In this document: positions 39,732 to 57,904 of the stretch, piece by piece
How the letters are laid out: the number at the start of each line of letters is the position of its first letter
How positions within the stretch are numbered: the stretch's first letter is position 1
Assembly: GCA_046328505.1 (NCBI GenBank)
Contig: JAXLWL010000003.1
Span: 682,001-746,000 of the forward strand
DNA: 64,000 bases
Origin: JBDHWG01 sp046328505
GTDB lineage: Bacteria > Chloroflexota > Anaerolineae > Epilineales > JAHCIE01
Direction of reading: 5' to 3'
The notes under the pieces: generated by a model
The model's input: the letters and a program-made list of their open reading frames with translations, nothing else
Told to the model about the DNA's origin: nothing
The model's database searches: none
Made by a program: the position numbers and the translations under genes

Positions 39732-40553
39732 ATGCGCCTCCAACCAACCCGCAAAGACTTGATCGAGATGACCAGCCTCTATACAGAGGAGCGCTTCCCC
39801 GACGGCCGCCCGCGCGTCTCCGATGACTTGCTCGAACGCATGCGGCTCCTCACTACGGAGCAGCCGTGGGGCGTGCTGCGCCATCATGGCTACCACCGCC
39901 AGTTCGAGGGCAACTGGATGGAGACGCACCCGGGCACGATCCTGGTCGGCCGCGCCGTGACCGCGCAGTTCGTGCCGCACCGCCCCGACTTCCACGACGC
40001 CATCCAGCGCACTGGCCTCGATGAGGGGCGCGGCAAGATCGGCGGGCAGAACTCGTGGATTATCGAGACACTCCAGACCGGCGACGTCATGGTGGTGGAC
40101 ATCTTCGGCAAGGTCAAAGACGGCACAGTCGTCGGCGACAACCTGGGCACGGCGGTGGCGCGGCGCACCGGCGTCGGCGCGGTCATCGACGGCGGCATCC
40201 GCGACTACCAGGGACTCGTCCAGCTCAACGGCGTCAACTTCTTTGTGCGCGGCGTCGACCCCACCGCCATCGCCGACGTGACCCTGAACGGCATCAACAT
40301 TCCCATCCGCATCGGCGGCGTGACAGTGCTGCCGGGCGATGTGATCCTCGGGACGCCAACTGGCATCATCGTCATCCCGCCCCACCTGGCGCGCGAGGTC
40401 GTGGAGACGAGCGAGAACGTCGCGATACGCGACGTCTTTAGCAAGCAGCGCCTCGCCGAAGGCAAGTACACCAGCGGCGAAGTGGACGTACCTGTCTGGC
40501 GCGACGACATCGAGGCCGACTTCCAGGCGTGGAAGAAGGCTCGCCAGGGTTAG
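39732..40553 (+). CDS. RraA-like protein (HMG/CHA aldolase superfamily)
   Basis: The 273-residue protein contains the family core: WSNR-like start, DGTVVGDNLGTAVARRTGVG and AVIDGGIRDYQGL, whose Arg-Asp is the metal/catalytic site of 4-hydroxy-4-methyl-2-oxoglutarate aldolases. GVDPTAIADVTLNGINIPIR and GDVILGTPTGIIVIPPHLAR follow. It is longer than E. coli RraA (161) by an N-terminal extension of about 60 residues and a tail. An aldolase/decarboxylase is therefore more likely than an RNase E regulator. It converges with the DUF3830 gene with a 4-nt overlap. Confidence 0.85.
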   Translation: MRLQPTRKDLIEMTSLYTEERFPDGRPRVSDDLLERMRLLTTEQPWGVLRHHGYHRQFEGNWMETHPGTILVGRAVTAQFVPHRPDFHDAIQRTGLDEGRGKIGGQNSWIIETLQTGDVMVVDIFGKVKDGTVVGDNLGTAVARRTGVGAVIDGGIRDYQGLVQLNGVNFFVRGVDPTAIADVTLNGINIPIRIGGVTVLPGDVILGTPTGIIVIPPHLAREVVETSENVAIRDVFSKQRLAEGKYTSGEVDVPVWRDDIEADFQAWKKARQG

Positions 40554-40972
40554 CGGAACTCGACCATCTCCGCGCCCTGCATCAGGATGCGGCGGCCGAC
40601 CTTCACCAGCTCGTCCAGGTTGCTTTCGATCTGGCCGAACACGTTGACCGGCTGCTTCGCGTCGACCGTCAGCCCACGCGAGATGAAGATGCCGTAGGAA
40701 ATGTAAATCTCGTCGGGGACGAGCACCGGCTCGTCCTTGACGAGGAACGAGAGAGCCCCGGGGTAGATACCGGCGACACGCTGGTTCTCCCGGGGCATCG
40801 TCATGTCCGGCGGTAGGGTGACGACGGCCTGCCCGGAGACGATGCTGTGGTGGAAACGGTAGGTGAAGGGCAGGCGCTCGCGAATGATGGCGCACGACTT
40901 GGGCGCTTCGGCCTCCAATAGCCGCGCCGTGAACACGCCGCCCTTCTCGAACTCGATGGTGATGTTAGTCAT
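40550..40972 (-). CDS. DUF3830 family protein
   Basis: A 140-residue cyclophilin-like protein. The sequence ITIEFEKGGVFTARLLEAEA with APKSCAIIRERLPFTYRFHH and VAGIYPGALSFLVKDEPVLV fit DUF3830, small beta-barrel proteins of unknown role. AAGGAGA precedes the start. It lies 18 nt downstream of the aldo/keto reductase gene in the same direction, so the two are co-transcribed. Confidence 0.8.
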   Translation of the reverse strand: MTNITIEFEKGGVFTARLLEAEAPKSCAIIRERLPFTYRFHHSIVSGQAVVTLPPDMTMPRENQRVAGIYPGALSFLVKDEPVLVPDEIYISYGIFISRGLTVDAKQPVNVFGQIESNLDELVKVGRRILMQGAEMVEFR

Positions 40973-40990
40973 GATAGATGTCTCCTTGCG

Positions 40991-41989
<999 letters not shown>

Positions 41990-42006
41990 ATGTGTTCGTC
42001 TCCACC

Positions 42007-42034
42007 GTAGAGACGCGCCATGGCGCGTCTCTAC
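42007..42034. repeat. 28-nt perfect palindrome, GTAGAGACGCGCC family, copy 2
   Basis: GTAGAGACGCGCC and its exact reverse complement flank AT. The sequence is identical to the central part of the palindrome at 34281-34318. It is followed at 42045-42057 by CGCAATGGTGCGACTCTAC, which resembles a decayed further half. Confidence 0.85.
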
Positions 42035-42066
42035 GATATCCCAATGAAACGCGCAATGGTGCGACT

Positions 42067-43023
42067 CTACATCCCTGCAATCAATTGTGCCAGGCGGTCG
42101 GCGCCGACATTGCCTCCGCTCACGATGCTGACGACCGGGGCGTCAGGGTTGAACGTCGCCGCGCCGTTGAGCAGAGCGGCGGTCGCCGCCGCCCCCGACG
42201 GCTCGGCCAGGAGCTTCGTCCGCTCCAGGATGAGCACCATCGCGTCGCGGATGGCCGTGTCGTTGACCAGGACCACGTCGTCCACGTACTGCCGCACAAT
42301 CTCGAAGTTGGGGGCGCCGGCGTACGGCGGCGCCAGGCCGTCGGCGATGGTGTTGACACTATCCAGCCGAACCGGATGGCCGACTTCCAGGCTGCGTTTC
42401 ATGGACGGCGCGCCTTCCGGCTCCACGCCGATGACGCGCACGCGGGGGTGGAACGTCTTCACGGCCACGGCAACGCCCGCGATCAGCCCGCCGCCGCCAA
42501 TGCCGACGACGACCGTGCCGACGTCGGGCAGGTCCTCGACGATCTCCAGCCCGGTCGTTCCCGCGCCGGCGATGATGGCCGGGTCGTCGAAGGGCGGGAT
42601 ATATGTCATGCCCTGTTCCTGCGCCAGCTCCTTGGCGCGCTCGATAACACGCATCACCGTGCTTTCCAGGACGACGGACGCGCCGTAGCCGCGCACGGCG
42701 GCGAGCTTCGCCGGCATCGCCGACTCGGGCATGACCACGGTGCAGGGAACGCCCTCGGCCTGCGCCGCCCACGCCAGGGCCTGGGCATGGTTACCCGCGG
42801 AGGCGGTCACCATGCCCCGCGCCCGATCCTCGGCTGTCAGGGTGCGCAGCTTGTTCAGCACGCCACGCACCTTGAAGGAGCCGGTCTTCTGCCAGTTTTC
42901 GAGCTTGAGATAGAGGGGAGCGCCGACGCGCTCAGACAGGGCGCCACTGCTGACCAGGGGCGTGCGGTGCACGCGCCCGGCGATAGTCTTCTGCGCGGCG
43001 ACAACATCGTCTAGCGTCACCAT
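42067..43023 (-). CDS. Threonine/serine ammonia-lyase (catabolic type)
   Basis: A 318-residue type II PLP enzyme. Lys51 in KTGSFKVRGVLNKL binds PLP; SAGNHAQALAWAAQAEGVPC supplies the substrate Asn/His; GGGGLIAGVAVAVK is the phosphate-binding glycine loop. There is no C-terminal ACT domain, so it is of the TdcB or serine-racemase-like class (about 320 residues) and not feedback-regulated IlvA. It deaminates Thr to 2-oxobutyrate or Ser to pyruvate. It may be co-transcribed with the aldo/keto reductase downstream. Confidence 0.9.
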   Translation of the reverse strand: MVTLDDVVAAQKTIAGRVHRTPLVSSGALSERVGAPLYLKLENWQKTGSFKVRGVLNKLRTLTAEDRARGMVTASAGNHAQALAWAAQAEGVPCTVVMPESAMPAKLAAVRGYGASVVLESTVMRVIERAKELAQEQGMTYIPPFDDPAIIAGAGTTGLEIVEDLPDVGTVVVGIGGGGLIAGVAVAVKTFHPRVRVIGVEPEGAPSMKRSLEVGHPVRLDSVNTIADGLAPPYAGAPNFEIVRQYVDDVVLVNDTAIRDAMVLILERTKLLAEPSGAAATAALLNGAATFNPDAPVVSIVSGGNVGADRLAQLIAGM

Positions 43024-43098
43024 AGGTCCTCGACGTGTGGGGATTTCAGTAGACGGGGATGATACACGCGCGCGGCGCTTTGTTCAAGTTGCGCTATA

Positions 43099-44937
43099 TC
43101 AGGGGGTGACCTTGAATGTGCCGAGCGTCGCGCTCAGCAGCTCGTGCTGGCCCTCCGGCGCATACAGAACCACCCGCAGCGTGTACGTTCCCGGCTCCAG
43201 GTCGCCGGGGATGCCCAGGGCGAGTCGATCGTCGACAGTGTCGCCGGGCCGCCAATCTTGTGTCGACAGAGTTCCGTCGTTTGGCTCGCGGTCGCGCTGC
43301 CACGTGAGGTTACCGGTGGCGTCGTACAGACGCAGCGACACCTTGCTGTCGGCGGGCAGCGGGCCGTGAGGCAGCCAGCGCAGGCTGACATCGACGACGT
43401 CATCCGGCTTGGCCGGGTTGGGCTCTGCCGCCCAGGTCAGGGACACCGGCGCGGCGCCCTCGATTTCCACCGGTGGCATGGGCGTGACAGTGGCCTGCGG
43501 AAACGAGTACGCGTAGACGGTGTAGTTCTCGAACTGCTCGCGCGTCGCCTGGTAACCGTGGGTGTCCAGCCACGCCTTGACGTTGTCGGCCTCGTCTGGC
43601 GGTCGGGTGACGAACCATACCAGGTTATGTTCTGCCGCCGCCTTTTCGACGGCGCTCATCTCCGCCGCCGGCCCCTCCTGGTGCACTCGGCCCCGCAGAT
43701 TGACCACGCTATCGAGCTCATCGCTACCGTAGCGCTCGATGTAGCCGAGACGTGGGCCATCGGCGAGCAGCGCGTCGTTCGGCCCTCCGTTGTCCAGGAT
43801 GAACGCCATGTAGCTCTTATCTATCGACTTGGCGTATTCGTCGTTCGTGTACCATAGGCTCAGGCTATAGAGTGCGCCGGCGACAAGGAAGAGCGCGGCC
43901 ACGCCGCCCAGGGCAACATTGCGGCGGTAAAGCGCCAGGATCGCCTGCGCCAGCATGAGGCAGTATACCGGCGCGGCCATAATGAAATAGCGGGGGTGGA
44001 AGACTGAGCCGCGCCACAGGAGGGCAACCCCGAGTGTGAGAGGAACGGCGACAGCAATGACTGCCAGGTCGAATCCCGCGTAGTCACGCCGGGCGCGGCC
44101 CGCGCGAAAGAGGGAAACCAGCCCGACCGCACCGAGGATCGTAGCCCCAATGCCCAACCACAGGAAAGCCTCGTCTGGCAGCGTCGTTCCGAATGCGTAC
44201 ATCGCAGCGAAGTTCAACGGGTCGCGCGAGAGGGGCGCGAGAGGGCTACTATACTCCCCAAGGTGAACGACGCGGGCAAGCCAGGGGATGCACAGTAGAG
44301 CAATGGCGGCGTTGGTGAGGAGCAATGTCCACGCCCAACTGCGCCGCCATGGACGTGGATAGACCAGACGCGCCACAGTCCACAAACAGCCCAGAATCGG
44401 GATGAGCACACCATAGTAGTGGGCATACATCGCGGCGACGCAGGCGGCCACGTAGACGGCCGCTGCGGGAAAGCGATGCTTCGGCTCCGTCAGCGCCACG
44501 TCGAGCGCCCACAGCGCCAGCAGACCCAGGGTGGCGAGCATAGCGTACATGCGCGCCTCCTGGCTATACCAGACCTGGAATGGGTTTACCGCGAGCAGGA
44601 AAGCGCCGAGCATGGCGGCGGTGGGCGCGACGAGACGGCGCGCCAGCGCGTACAGCAGCGGAACCGTGAGGGTGCCTGCGATGACGGACAGAAAGCGGAG
44701 GGCAACATCGGAGCTGCCTACGACGAGCGTCCAGAAGTGGAGCAGCCAGAAGTACAGCGGGACATGCTCGACAGGCAGCTTCCCGAGGAGCTCGAGCGGC
44801 GCCATACCGGCGCGCTCCAGGGATGTAAACTCGTCGCTCCACAGGCCCTGGGCGTCAAGCTGAGCGACGCGCAGCCCGAATGCCAGCAGCGTGACCGCCA
44901 CGAGTATGAGGTTGGTCCGAGACCAACGATACTTCAT
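43099..44937 (-). CDS. Family 39 (ArnT-like) membrane glycosyltransferase
   Basis: The 612-residue protein has about ten membrane helices in the first 360 residues, with the GT39/ArnT catalytic pair in the first outside loop (LDAQGLWSDEFTSLERAG). NPFQVWYSQEARMYAMLATL is a further hallmark of these enzymes. The remaining 250 residues are outside: an alpha/beta segment and a C-terminal beta-sandwich (DDVVDVSLRWLPHGPLPADS and DDRLALGIPGDLEPGTYTLR). It transfers a polyprenyl-phosphate-linked sugar. It is a single gene in the minus direction, upstream of a long repeat. Confidence 0.85.
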   Translation of the reverse strand: MKYRWSRTNLILVAVTLLAFGLRVAQLDAQGLWSDEFTSLERAGMAPLELLGKLPVEHVPLYFWLLHFWTLVVGSSDVALRFLSVIAGTLTVPLLYALARRLVAPTAAMLGAFLLAVNPFQVWYSQEARMYAMLATLGLLALWALDVALTEPKHRFPAAAVYVAACVAAMYAHYYGVLIPILGCLWTVARLVYPRPWRRSWAWTLLLTNAAIALLCIPWLARVVHLGEYSSPLAPLSRDPLNFAAMYAFGTTLPDEAFLWLGIGATILGAVGLVSLFRAGRARRDYAGFDLAVIAVAVPLTLGVALLWRGSVFHPRYFIMAAPVYCLMLAQAILALYRRNVALGGVAALFLVAGALYSLSLWYTNDEYAKSIDKSYMAFILDNGGPNDALLADGPRLGYIERYGSDELDSVVNLRGRVHQEGPAAEMSAVEKAAAEHNLVWFVTRPPDEADNVKAWLDTHGYQATREQFENYTVYAYSFPQATVTPMPPVEIEGAAPVSLTWAAEPNPAKPDDVVDVSLRWLPHGPLPADSKVSLRLYDATGNLTWQRDREPNDGTLSTQDWRPGDTVDDRLALGIPGDLEPGTYTLRVVLYAPEGQHELLSATLGTFKVTP

Positions 44938-44989
44938 CGTACCCCCAAAGACGGAACTAACAACTCAACTCAGGCTGCGGTTTGCATTG

Positions 44990-45305
44990 TCATCGCGAGA
45001 CCACCATGCCGTGTGGCGGCACGCGCCAGTACAAGAACACAGCCATGCCGTCATCGCGAGACCCCGCGCCTTGTGGCGGTATGCGCTAGCATCAGAACAC
45101 GGCATGGCTGTCATTGCGAGCGTCAGCGAAGCAATCTCCCGCCCTTGCTAAAGTGCGTCTGAGCGGTAACGGCGGGTCTGTCGCCGACCAGGAGATTGCT
45201 TCGTCGTCCTATCGTCCTCCTCGCAATGACGGCGTGTCCTGTGTTCTGAGCAGCGCAGCGAAGGGCCGCCAACGGCACCGGGATGCTTCGCGTCGCTCAG
45301 CATGA
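44990..45305. repeat. GTCATTGCGAG-type fold-back repeat, copy A, with an internal tandem unit
   Basis: The element has a unit of about 58 nt present twice in tandem (each GTCATCGCGAGACC, then a TGTGGCGGnA...AGAACAC segment ending in ATGCC/ATGGC). After it come AGCGAAGCAATCTC and its inverted partner GAGATTGCTTCG, and further on CTCGCAATGACG closes the fold-back. A tail with GAAGGGCCGCCAACGG and CGCTCAGCATGAC ends it. Copy B at 47288-47525 has only one tandem unit. The rest of the gap 44938-45389 holds no plausible gene. Confidence 0.7.
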
Positions 45306-45389
45306 CATTTTCATAGTTACGGGTAACCCCAAGAGTCATATAGCCTTCACTCGCAATGACGCCTGGCCGTATTCCCGCCATGACAACCA

Positions 45390-46070
45390 CTATAGCAGCA
45401 AGCGTTCCCTCAGCCCGCGCAGCGTCGCCAGGGCCTCGCGCAGGCGGGCGCCGTTCGCCGGATCATTGTGCCAGCGGCTGACGCCCGACGGGTGCGGCAA
45501 CGGCAGGATGACGCGAGTCCGCCCGGCAATCTCGCGGTCGAGCGTCTGGCCGATGACGTCGTCCAGGCGCACCTTGCCCAGGATGCGCTCTACCGCCGCC
45601 GCGCCGAGCAGGATGATGAGGTCCGGGTCCACCAGCGCCAGCTCGCGGTCCAGGTAGGGCGCGCACAGGCGCACCTCAACGGCGGAAGGGCGGCGGTCCC
45701 CTTGGCCGCTACGGGCCGGGCCGGGGTAGCACCGCGTGACCGCCGTCATGTACGCCGTGGCGCGGAACTCATCCTCGGTCCAACCGGCCTCTTCGAGCCA
45801 GTCCCAGAGCTTCGGGCGCGGCCGGCCCTCGCGCCAGGCGAAGGGGCGGTCCTGCTCGGCGCCGGCGAGGGATGGCGCCTGGCCGACGAGCATCACCCGC
45901 GACGGGCGCCGCCCGCCGACGACCGCGCGGCCAACGAAATAGCCCGCCTCGGCACAGCGTCGGCAGGCATAGACCTCGGCGCGAAGCTCGGCCAGTGCCG
46001 CGCTCGCGCTGTCAAGCGGTGGATTGTCAGTCCCATCCAGTTTTTGCGTCTGCCCCTCGTTCAAATACAC
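45390..46070 (-). CDS. Uracil-DNA glycosylase superfamily protein (family 4/5-like)
   Basis: GTG start; 226 residues. The N-terminal CRRC and a later Cys in VTRCYPG suit a 4Fe-4S cluster as in family 4/5 enzymes. VMLVGQAPSLAGAEQDRPFA is motif A with the uracil-pocket residues, and PLPHPSGVSRWH is the His-Pro-Ser motif with catalytic His. The usual family 4 motif GExPG is GQAPS here, nearer to family 5. Function: removal of uracil or deaminated bases. It is divergent from the M50 protease gene, with 53 nt between. Confidence 0.85.
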   Translation of the reverse strand: MYLNEGQTQKLDGTDNPPLDSASAALAELRAEVYACRRCAEAGYFVGRAVVGGRRPSRVMLVGQAPSLAGAEQDRPFAWREGRPRPKLWDWLEEAGWTEDEFRATAYMTAVTRCYPGPARSGQGDRRPSAVEVRLCAPYLDRELALVDPDLIILLGAAAVERILGKVRLDDVIGQTLDREIAGRTRVILPLPHPSGVSRWHNDPANGARLREALATLRGLRERLLL

Positions 46071-46123
46071 TTAATTTCTGCCCCAAAGTTTCAACTTCTG
46101 CGACCAATTTCACTGCGAAAACT

Positions 46124-47233
46124 ATGCTGCATCCTGACGCCGACAATCTCGCTCTAGACCTGCGCACGTCGATGGCCGGCGTGTTCGACGTGCGCGACAT
46201 TCGCCGCGGCCACGATGGGCGCATCTGGGAATTCTACGGCCAATTGACAATTTCAGCCAGTGACGCCATACATGCCCTGGGCGATGCCTTTGGCGCGCTA
46301 GGCTTCACCCCCTTCCTCTACCACGACGGCGCGAGCGACGTGGTCATCGCGTACCCGTTCGCCGCTACCCGCCCGGCCCCGCCGCGCTGGGGCCTCAGCA
46401 TCTTCCTGTTCCTGGTCACCCTCGCGTTGCTGACGATCACGGGCGCGCTGGTACAGGCAGCCCGCGCCGGCGCTCAGACAACGCTCTCCGTGGCCGGCGT
46501 GTTCGACGCTCTCGGCGACCACGGGACAGCGGGGTTCACGTTCGCGGCGTCGCTGATGCTCATTCTCGGCGCGCACGAGATGGGCCACTACCTGACGGCC
46601 CGGCGCTCGCGCATGAGCATCTCCCTGCCGTATTTCATCCCGGCGCCGCCGCCGCCGTGGGGTCTCGGCACCCTCGGCGCGTTCATCGCCATGCGCGGCC
46701 CGTCGCCCACCCGTTCCGCGCTGTTCGACATGGCCCTGGCCGGCCCCCTGGCGGGCCTCGCCGTCGCCCTGCCCCTCCTGGTCATCGGCCTGCGCCAGGC
46801 CCCGACCGCTTCCCTGGCTGTGCCCGTGACGCCGCCACTCCTGGCGGCGGGGCTGGCCCAGCTCCTGCGTGGCGGTCAGGCGGCCGGCGCGACGATCGAC
46901 TGGTTCGACCCGGTGCTCTTCGCGGCCTGGCTCGGTGTGATGCTCACGGCCATCAACCTGCTGCCCATCGGCCAGCTCGACGGCGGGCACGTCGCCTACG
47001 CCGCGCTGGGCCGACGGGCGGTCTGGCTCGGACGCGTCGTGTGGGTAGCGCTCATTGCCCTGGTCGTGCTGTCGCCGACCTGGGGCCTGTACGCCGTCAT
47101 CCTGGCGGTCGTCGGCCTGCGCCACCCCCCGCCTCAGGATGACATCACGCCCATCGGGCGCGGACGCTGGCTGTGGGCGATCGCCGCGCTGGTCTTGCTC
47201 ATCCTCACCTTCTCGCCCCGCCCGCTGCCGTAG
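46124..47233 (+). CDS. Site-2 (M50 family) membrane metalloprotease
   Basis: The start MLHPDADNLA gives 369 residues. A soluble N-terminal part of about 85 residues precedes a polytopic domain. GAHEMGHYLTARRS holds the zinc motif HExxH (151-155), and NLLPIGQLDGGH supplies the third ligand Asp and the LDG signature. PAPPPPWGLGTLGAFIAMRG and GPLAGLAVALPLLVIGL match the plant-type EGY1/Slr-like branch of site-2 proteases. About seven membrane segments are visible. It likely cuts anti-sigma or membrane-bound substrates. It stands alone with fold-back repeats on both sides of the locus. Confidence 0.88.
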   Translation: MLHPDADNLALDLRTSMAGVFDVRDIRRGHDGRIWEFYGQLTISASDAIHALGDAFGALGFTPFLYHDGASDVVIAYPFAATRPAPPRWGLSIFLFLVTLALLTITGALVQAARAGAQTTLSVAGVFDALGDHGTAGFTFAASLMLILGAHEMGHYLTARRSRMSISLPYFIPAPPPPWGLGTLGAFIAMRGPSPTRSALFDMALAGPLAGLAVALPLLVIGLRQAPTASLAVPVTPPLLAAGLAQLLRGGQAAGATIDWFDPVLFAAWLGVMLTAINLLPIGQLDGGHVAYAALGRRAVWLGRVVWVALIALVVLSPTWGLYAVILAVVGLRHPPPQDDITPIGRGRWLWAIAALVLLILTFSPRPLP

Positions 47234-47287
47234 CGGTCTATTGATACCAGATGGTAAAGCAAGGCGTGCATGAACAGTGTGTCGCCC

Positions 47288-47525
47288 TGAGATCACCATG
47301 CCGTGTGGCGGCACGGGCCAGTACAAGAACACAGCCATGCCGTCATTGCGAGCGGAGCGAAGCAATCTCTCGCCCTTGCTAAAGTGTGTCTGAGCGGTAA
47401 CGGCGTTGCTGTCATTCACCGATAGATTGCTTCGTCAGTGGGGAGCTTCGCCCCCCACACCCCCGAGATGCGCTCCTCGCAATGACAGCGATGTGTTCTG
47501 AGCAACGAGCCGAAGGGGAAGCATG
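47288..47525. repeat. GTCATTGCGAG-type fold-back repeat, copy B
   Basis: The sequence from GAGATCACCATGCCGTGTGG to ACACAGCCATGCCGTCAT is nearly identical to copy A at 45000-45055. It continues GAGCGAAGCAATCTC, GAGCGGTAACGGC, AGATTGCTTCGTC and CTCGCAATGAC like copy A, and has an extra 30-nt stretch of G/C-rich hairpin (GGGGAGCTTCGCCCCC). Copies A and B flank the uracil glycosylase and the protease genes in direct orientation. The gap 47234-47697 has no gene apart from the leader of the next one. Confidence 0.7.
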
Positions 47526-47697
47526 ACAGACCGGACTTATGATTCGTGGTAGATTTGTGCAGAATCTCGGAGTACAATACTACAATGATGGTGGGGAAGG
47601 TTCTGGAGCGAGCGGCGCGTCAGCCATAGCAAGCGTCGTGTCCTCGCGCGCCGTGCCCCGCATGAACGCAATCGTCAACGCACCACAGGGGCGCATA

Positions 47698-51309
<3,612 letters not shown>

Positions 51310-51317
51310 TTCTGACT

Positions 51318-51400
51318 CCCTCTCCCGCTGGGAGAGGGTTGGGGAGAGGGTCTTGGGCCCCGCAGGGTTTCAAGACCCTCTCCCACGGGGAGAGGAGAAA
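51318..51400. repeat. CCCTCTCCC/GGGAGAGGG repeat, probable terminator of beta-helix gene 1
   Basis: CCCTCTCCC (51318-51326) and GGGAGAGGG (51330-51338) form a stem followed by TTGGGGAGAGGGTCTT. A second palindrome (ACCCTCTCCCACGGGGAGAG) lies 35 nt on. The same order and the GAGGGTCTT core occur inside the methyltransferase gene at 8316-8407. The gap up to 51605 has nothing else notable. Confidence 0.65.
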
Positions 51401-51605
51401 GCCCTCCCTGTACGTCCTGCCCCGACGAACCCGCCTCTACTGCACCCCACCCATCCGGTGACAGCTCCCGCCGGTGGACACCTGGATGGGACGCGTTCGC
51501 GCCTTTCACGGTCCAACTCTTCTCCCCCGCGCGGGCCGCATCGGGTTACACTTCTCTCACCTATGCAACAATACAGGGCAAATGTGAAACAATCCGTCGG
51601 CGTCG

Positions 51606-51614
51606 TGGTATAAT
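51606..51614 (+). promoter_or_regulatory. Extended -10 promoter of beta-helix gene 2
   Basis: TGGTATAAT, then ATGATGCTGGGGGAAGTTATTGAGCG. The region downstream to the start codon is strongly similar to 47581-47697 before gene 1, which has TACAAT at the same place (47581-47586). Confidence 0.6.
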
Positions 51615-51725
51615 GATGCTGGGGGAAGTTATTGAGCGAGCGGCGCGTCATCCATACAATGCTTCGTGTCCTCGCGCGCCTTGCCCCACACAATCGCAAA
51701 CGTCAACGCTGAAAAGGGGCACACA

Positions 51726-56750
<5,025 letters not shown>

Positions 56751-56772
56751 ACGCATGCGGGGACAATGGAAG

Positions 56773-56822
56773 GGCCGGTGGATAGACCGCGACATCGCGG
56801 CGCATCCACCGGCCTTTGCTTT
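56773..56822 (+). terminator. Rho-independent terminator after the second beta-helix gene
   Basis: GGCCGGTGGAT (56773-56783) pairs with ATCCACCGGCC (56804-56814), with a further CGC/GCG pair inside, and is followed by TTTGCTTTT. Confidence 0.9.
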
Positions 56823-56870
56823 TCCCGTTCCAGGAGGGTGATTGAGCGACGTAACCTTGATGCTGGCGAA

Positions 56871-57491
56871 TCAGCCGGCGGCTTCCTCCGCGACTTCTCC
56901 TACTTTCTCCGCGACTGGTTCAACCTTCTCCGCGACGGCTTCGACCTCTGCCGCGACCGGCTCGACTTTCTCGGCGACTTCATCCACCTCTGCCACGACT
57001 TCTTCTCCCGATGAGTCAGCCGCGGCCTCGGCCTGATCCAGCGCCCCGTCCGTTACCTCGTGAGTCTCCGTCTTGCCGCCCAACTCGGCCAGTCTCGTGG
57101 TGAGGGCCTCTACTGCCTCTGGGTTCGCCAGAACGCCGACGGCCGCTTTTCCGTCGCTGAGCTCGCCGTCGATGCGGGCAACGTCGTCCTTGGAGAGGCG
57201 CAGCCCTTTGCGATAGAAGGCGCCCACGACACCGCCGATGATCGCGCCACCGATGAATGAGACACCGGGGATCAGGACGCCGGCGAGGGCGCCGAGGATG
57301 ATGCCCGTTCCCGTGTGGCGCTTGCCCAGCTTGCGCGTCTTGATCTTGCCCTTGTCATCCTTGACAAGCACGCCAATCGAGCCGAGCTTGACGTCTTTGC
57401 TCGCTTTGTCCCATGCCTTGACCATTTCGACGGCATTGTCAGCGGCAGCCTCGTTCTCGAAAAAGGCCAGGACCAGTTGTTTCTTCGCCAT
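56871..57491 (-). CDS. DUF1269 family glycine-zipper membrane protein
   Basis: The 206-residue protein starts with KKQLVLAFFENEAAADNAVE, then a DUF1269 core and a glycine-rich double membrane segment (GTGIILGALAGVLIPGVSFI, GGAIIGGVVGAFYRK). LRLSKDDVARIDGELSDGKA follows. The last 45 residues are low-complexity Glu/Ala/Val repeats (AEKVEPVAAEVEAVAEKVEP). GGAGGAG precedes the ATG. Family members are small stress-associated membrane proteins of unknown activity. Its layout resembles the truncated glycine-zipper gene at the end of the window. Confidence 0.85.
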   Translation of the reverse strand: MAKKQLVLAFFENEAAADNAVEMVKAWDKASKDVKLGSIGVLVKDDKGKIKTRKLGKRHTGTGIILGALAGVLIPGVSFIGGAIIGGVVGAFYRKGLRLSKDDVARIDGELSDGKAAVGVLANPEAVEALTTRLAELGGKTETHEVTDGALDQAEAAADSSGEEVVAEVDEVAEKVEPVAAEVEAVAEKVEPVAEKVGEVAEEAAG

Positions 57492-57740
57492 TGTAGCTCC
57501 TCCTTGTGGAAGCCTTCAGACGGGCATGATGGTGCGTGTACTGCGGCACCTGGTTGAGTGATGTTGGCTCAAGTTCCTGGAAGGGCAGTCTCGGGTATTC
57601 GCGCGCCAATAGTGACGTCATGTGAGTGTACTCGCTATTTCGGGAGCAGACAAGGACCAGAAAGATGCAGACGGGTAGCATTGGTCCACGTTAGACGCCG
57701 CTGTATGCCAGTGTTGTGTTACACGTACAGTGACCGAAAT

Positions 57741-57795
57741 GTAGTAACGACTCCAGTCGTTTCCCAGACCGCAGAACGACTGAAGTCGTCACTAC
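57741..57795. repeat. Palindromic repeat, GTAGTAACGACTTCAGTCG family, copy 3
   Basis: GTAGTAACGACTCCAGTCG at the left pairs with GACTGAAGTCGTCACTAC at the right, one changed base per arm. It lies in the 413-nt gap 57492-57904, where I see nothing else apart from the leader of the pullulanase gene. Confidence 0.78.
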
Positions 57796-57904
57796 ATAAC
57801 ACGCAACTCACGTGTAACGCACCACCAGGTGGTTGCGTTGACGGACGCGAGACACGGGGCTATATTTCTGCTGCGCTACTACTTCAACTGCGGCAGAGGG
57901 CAGC

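Noticed and set aside
44938..45389. Short open frames in the gap before the uracil glycosylase gene
   Set aside because: They lie inside repeat copy A, change frame with the repeats and have no ribosome sites.
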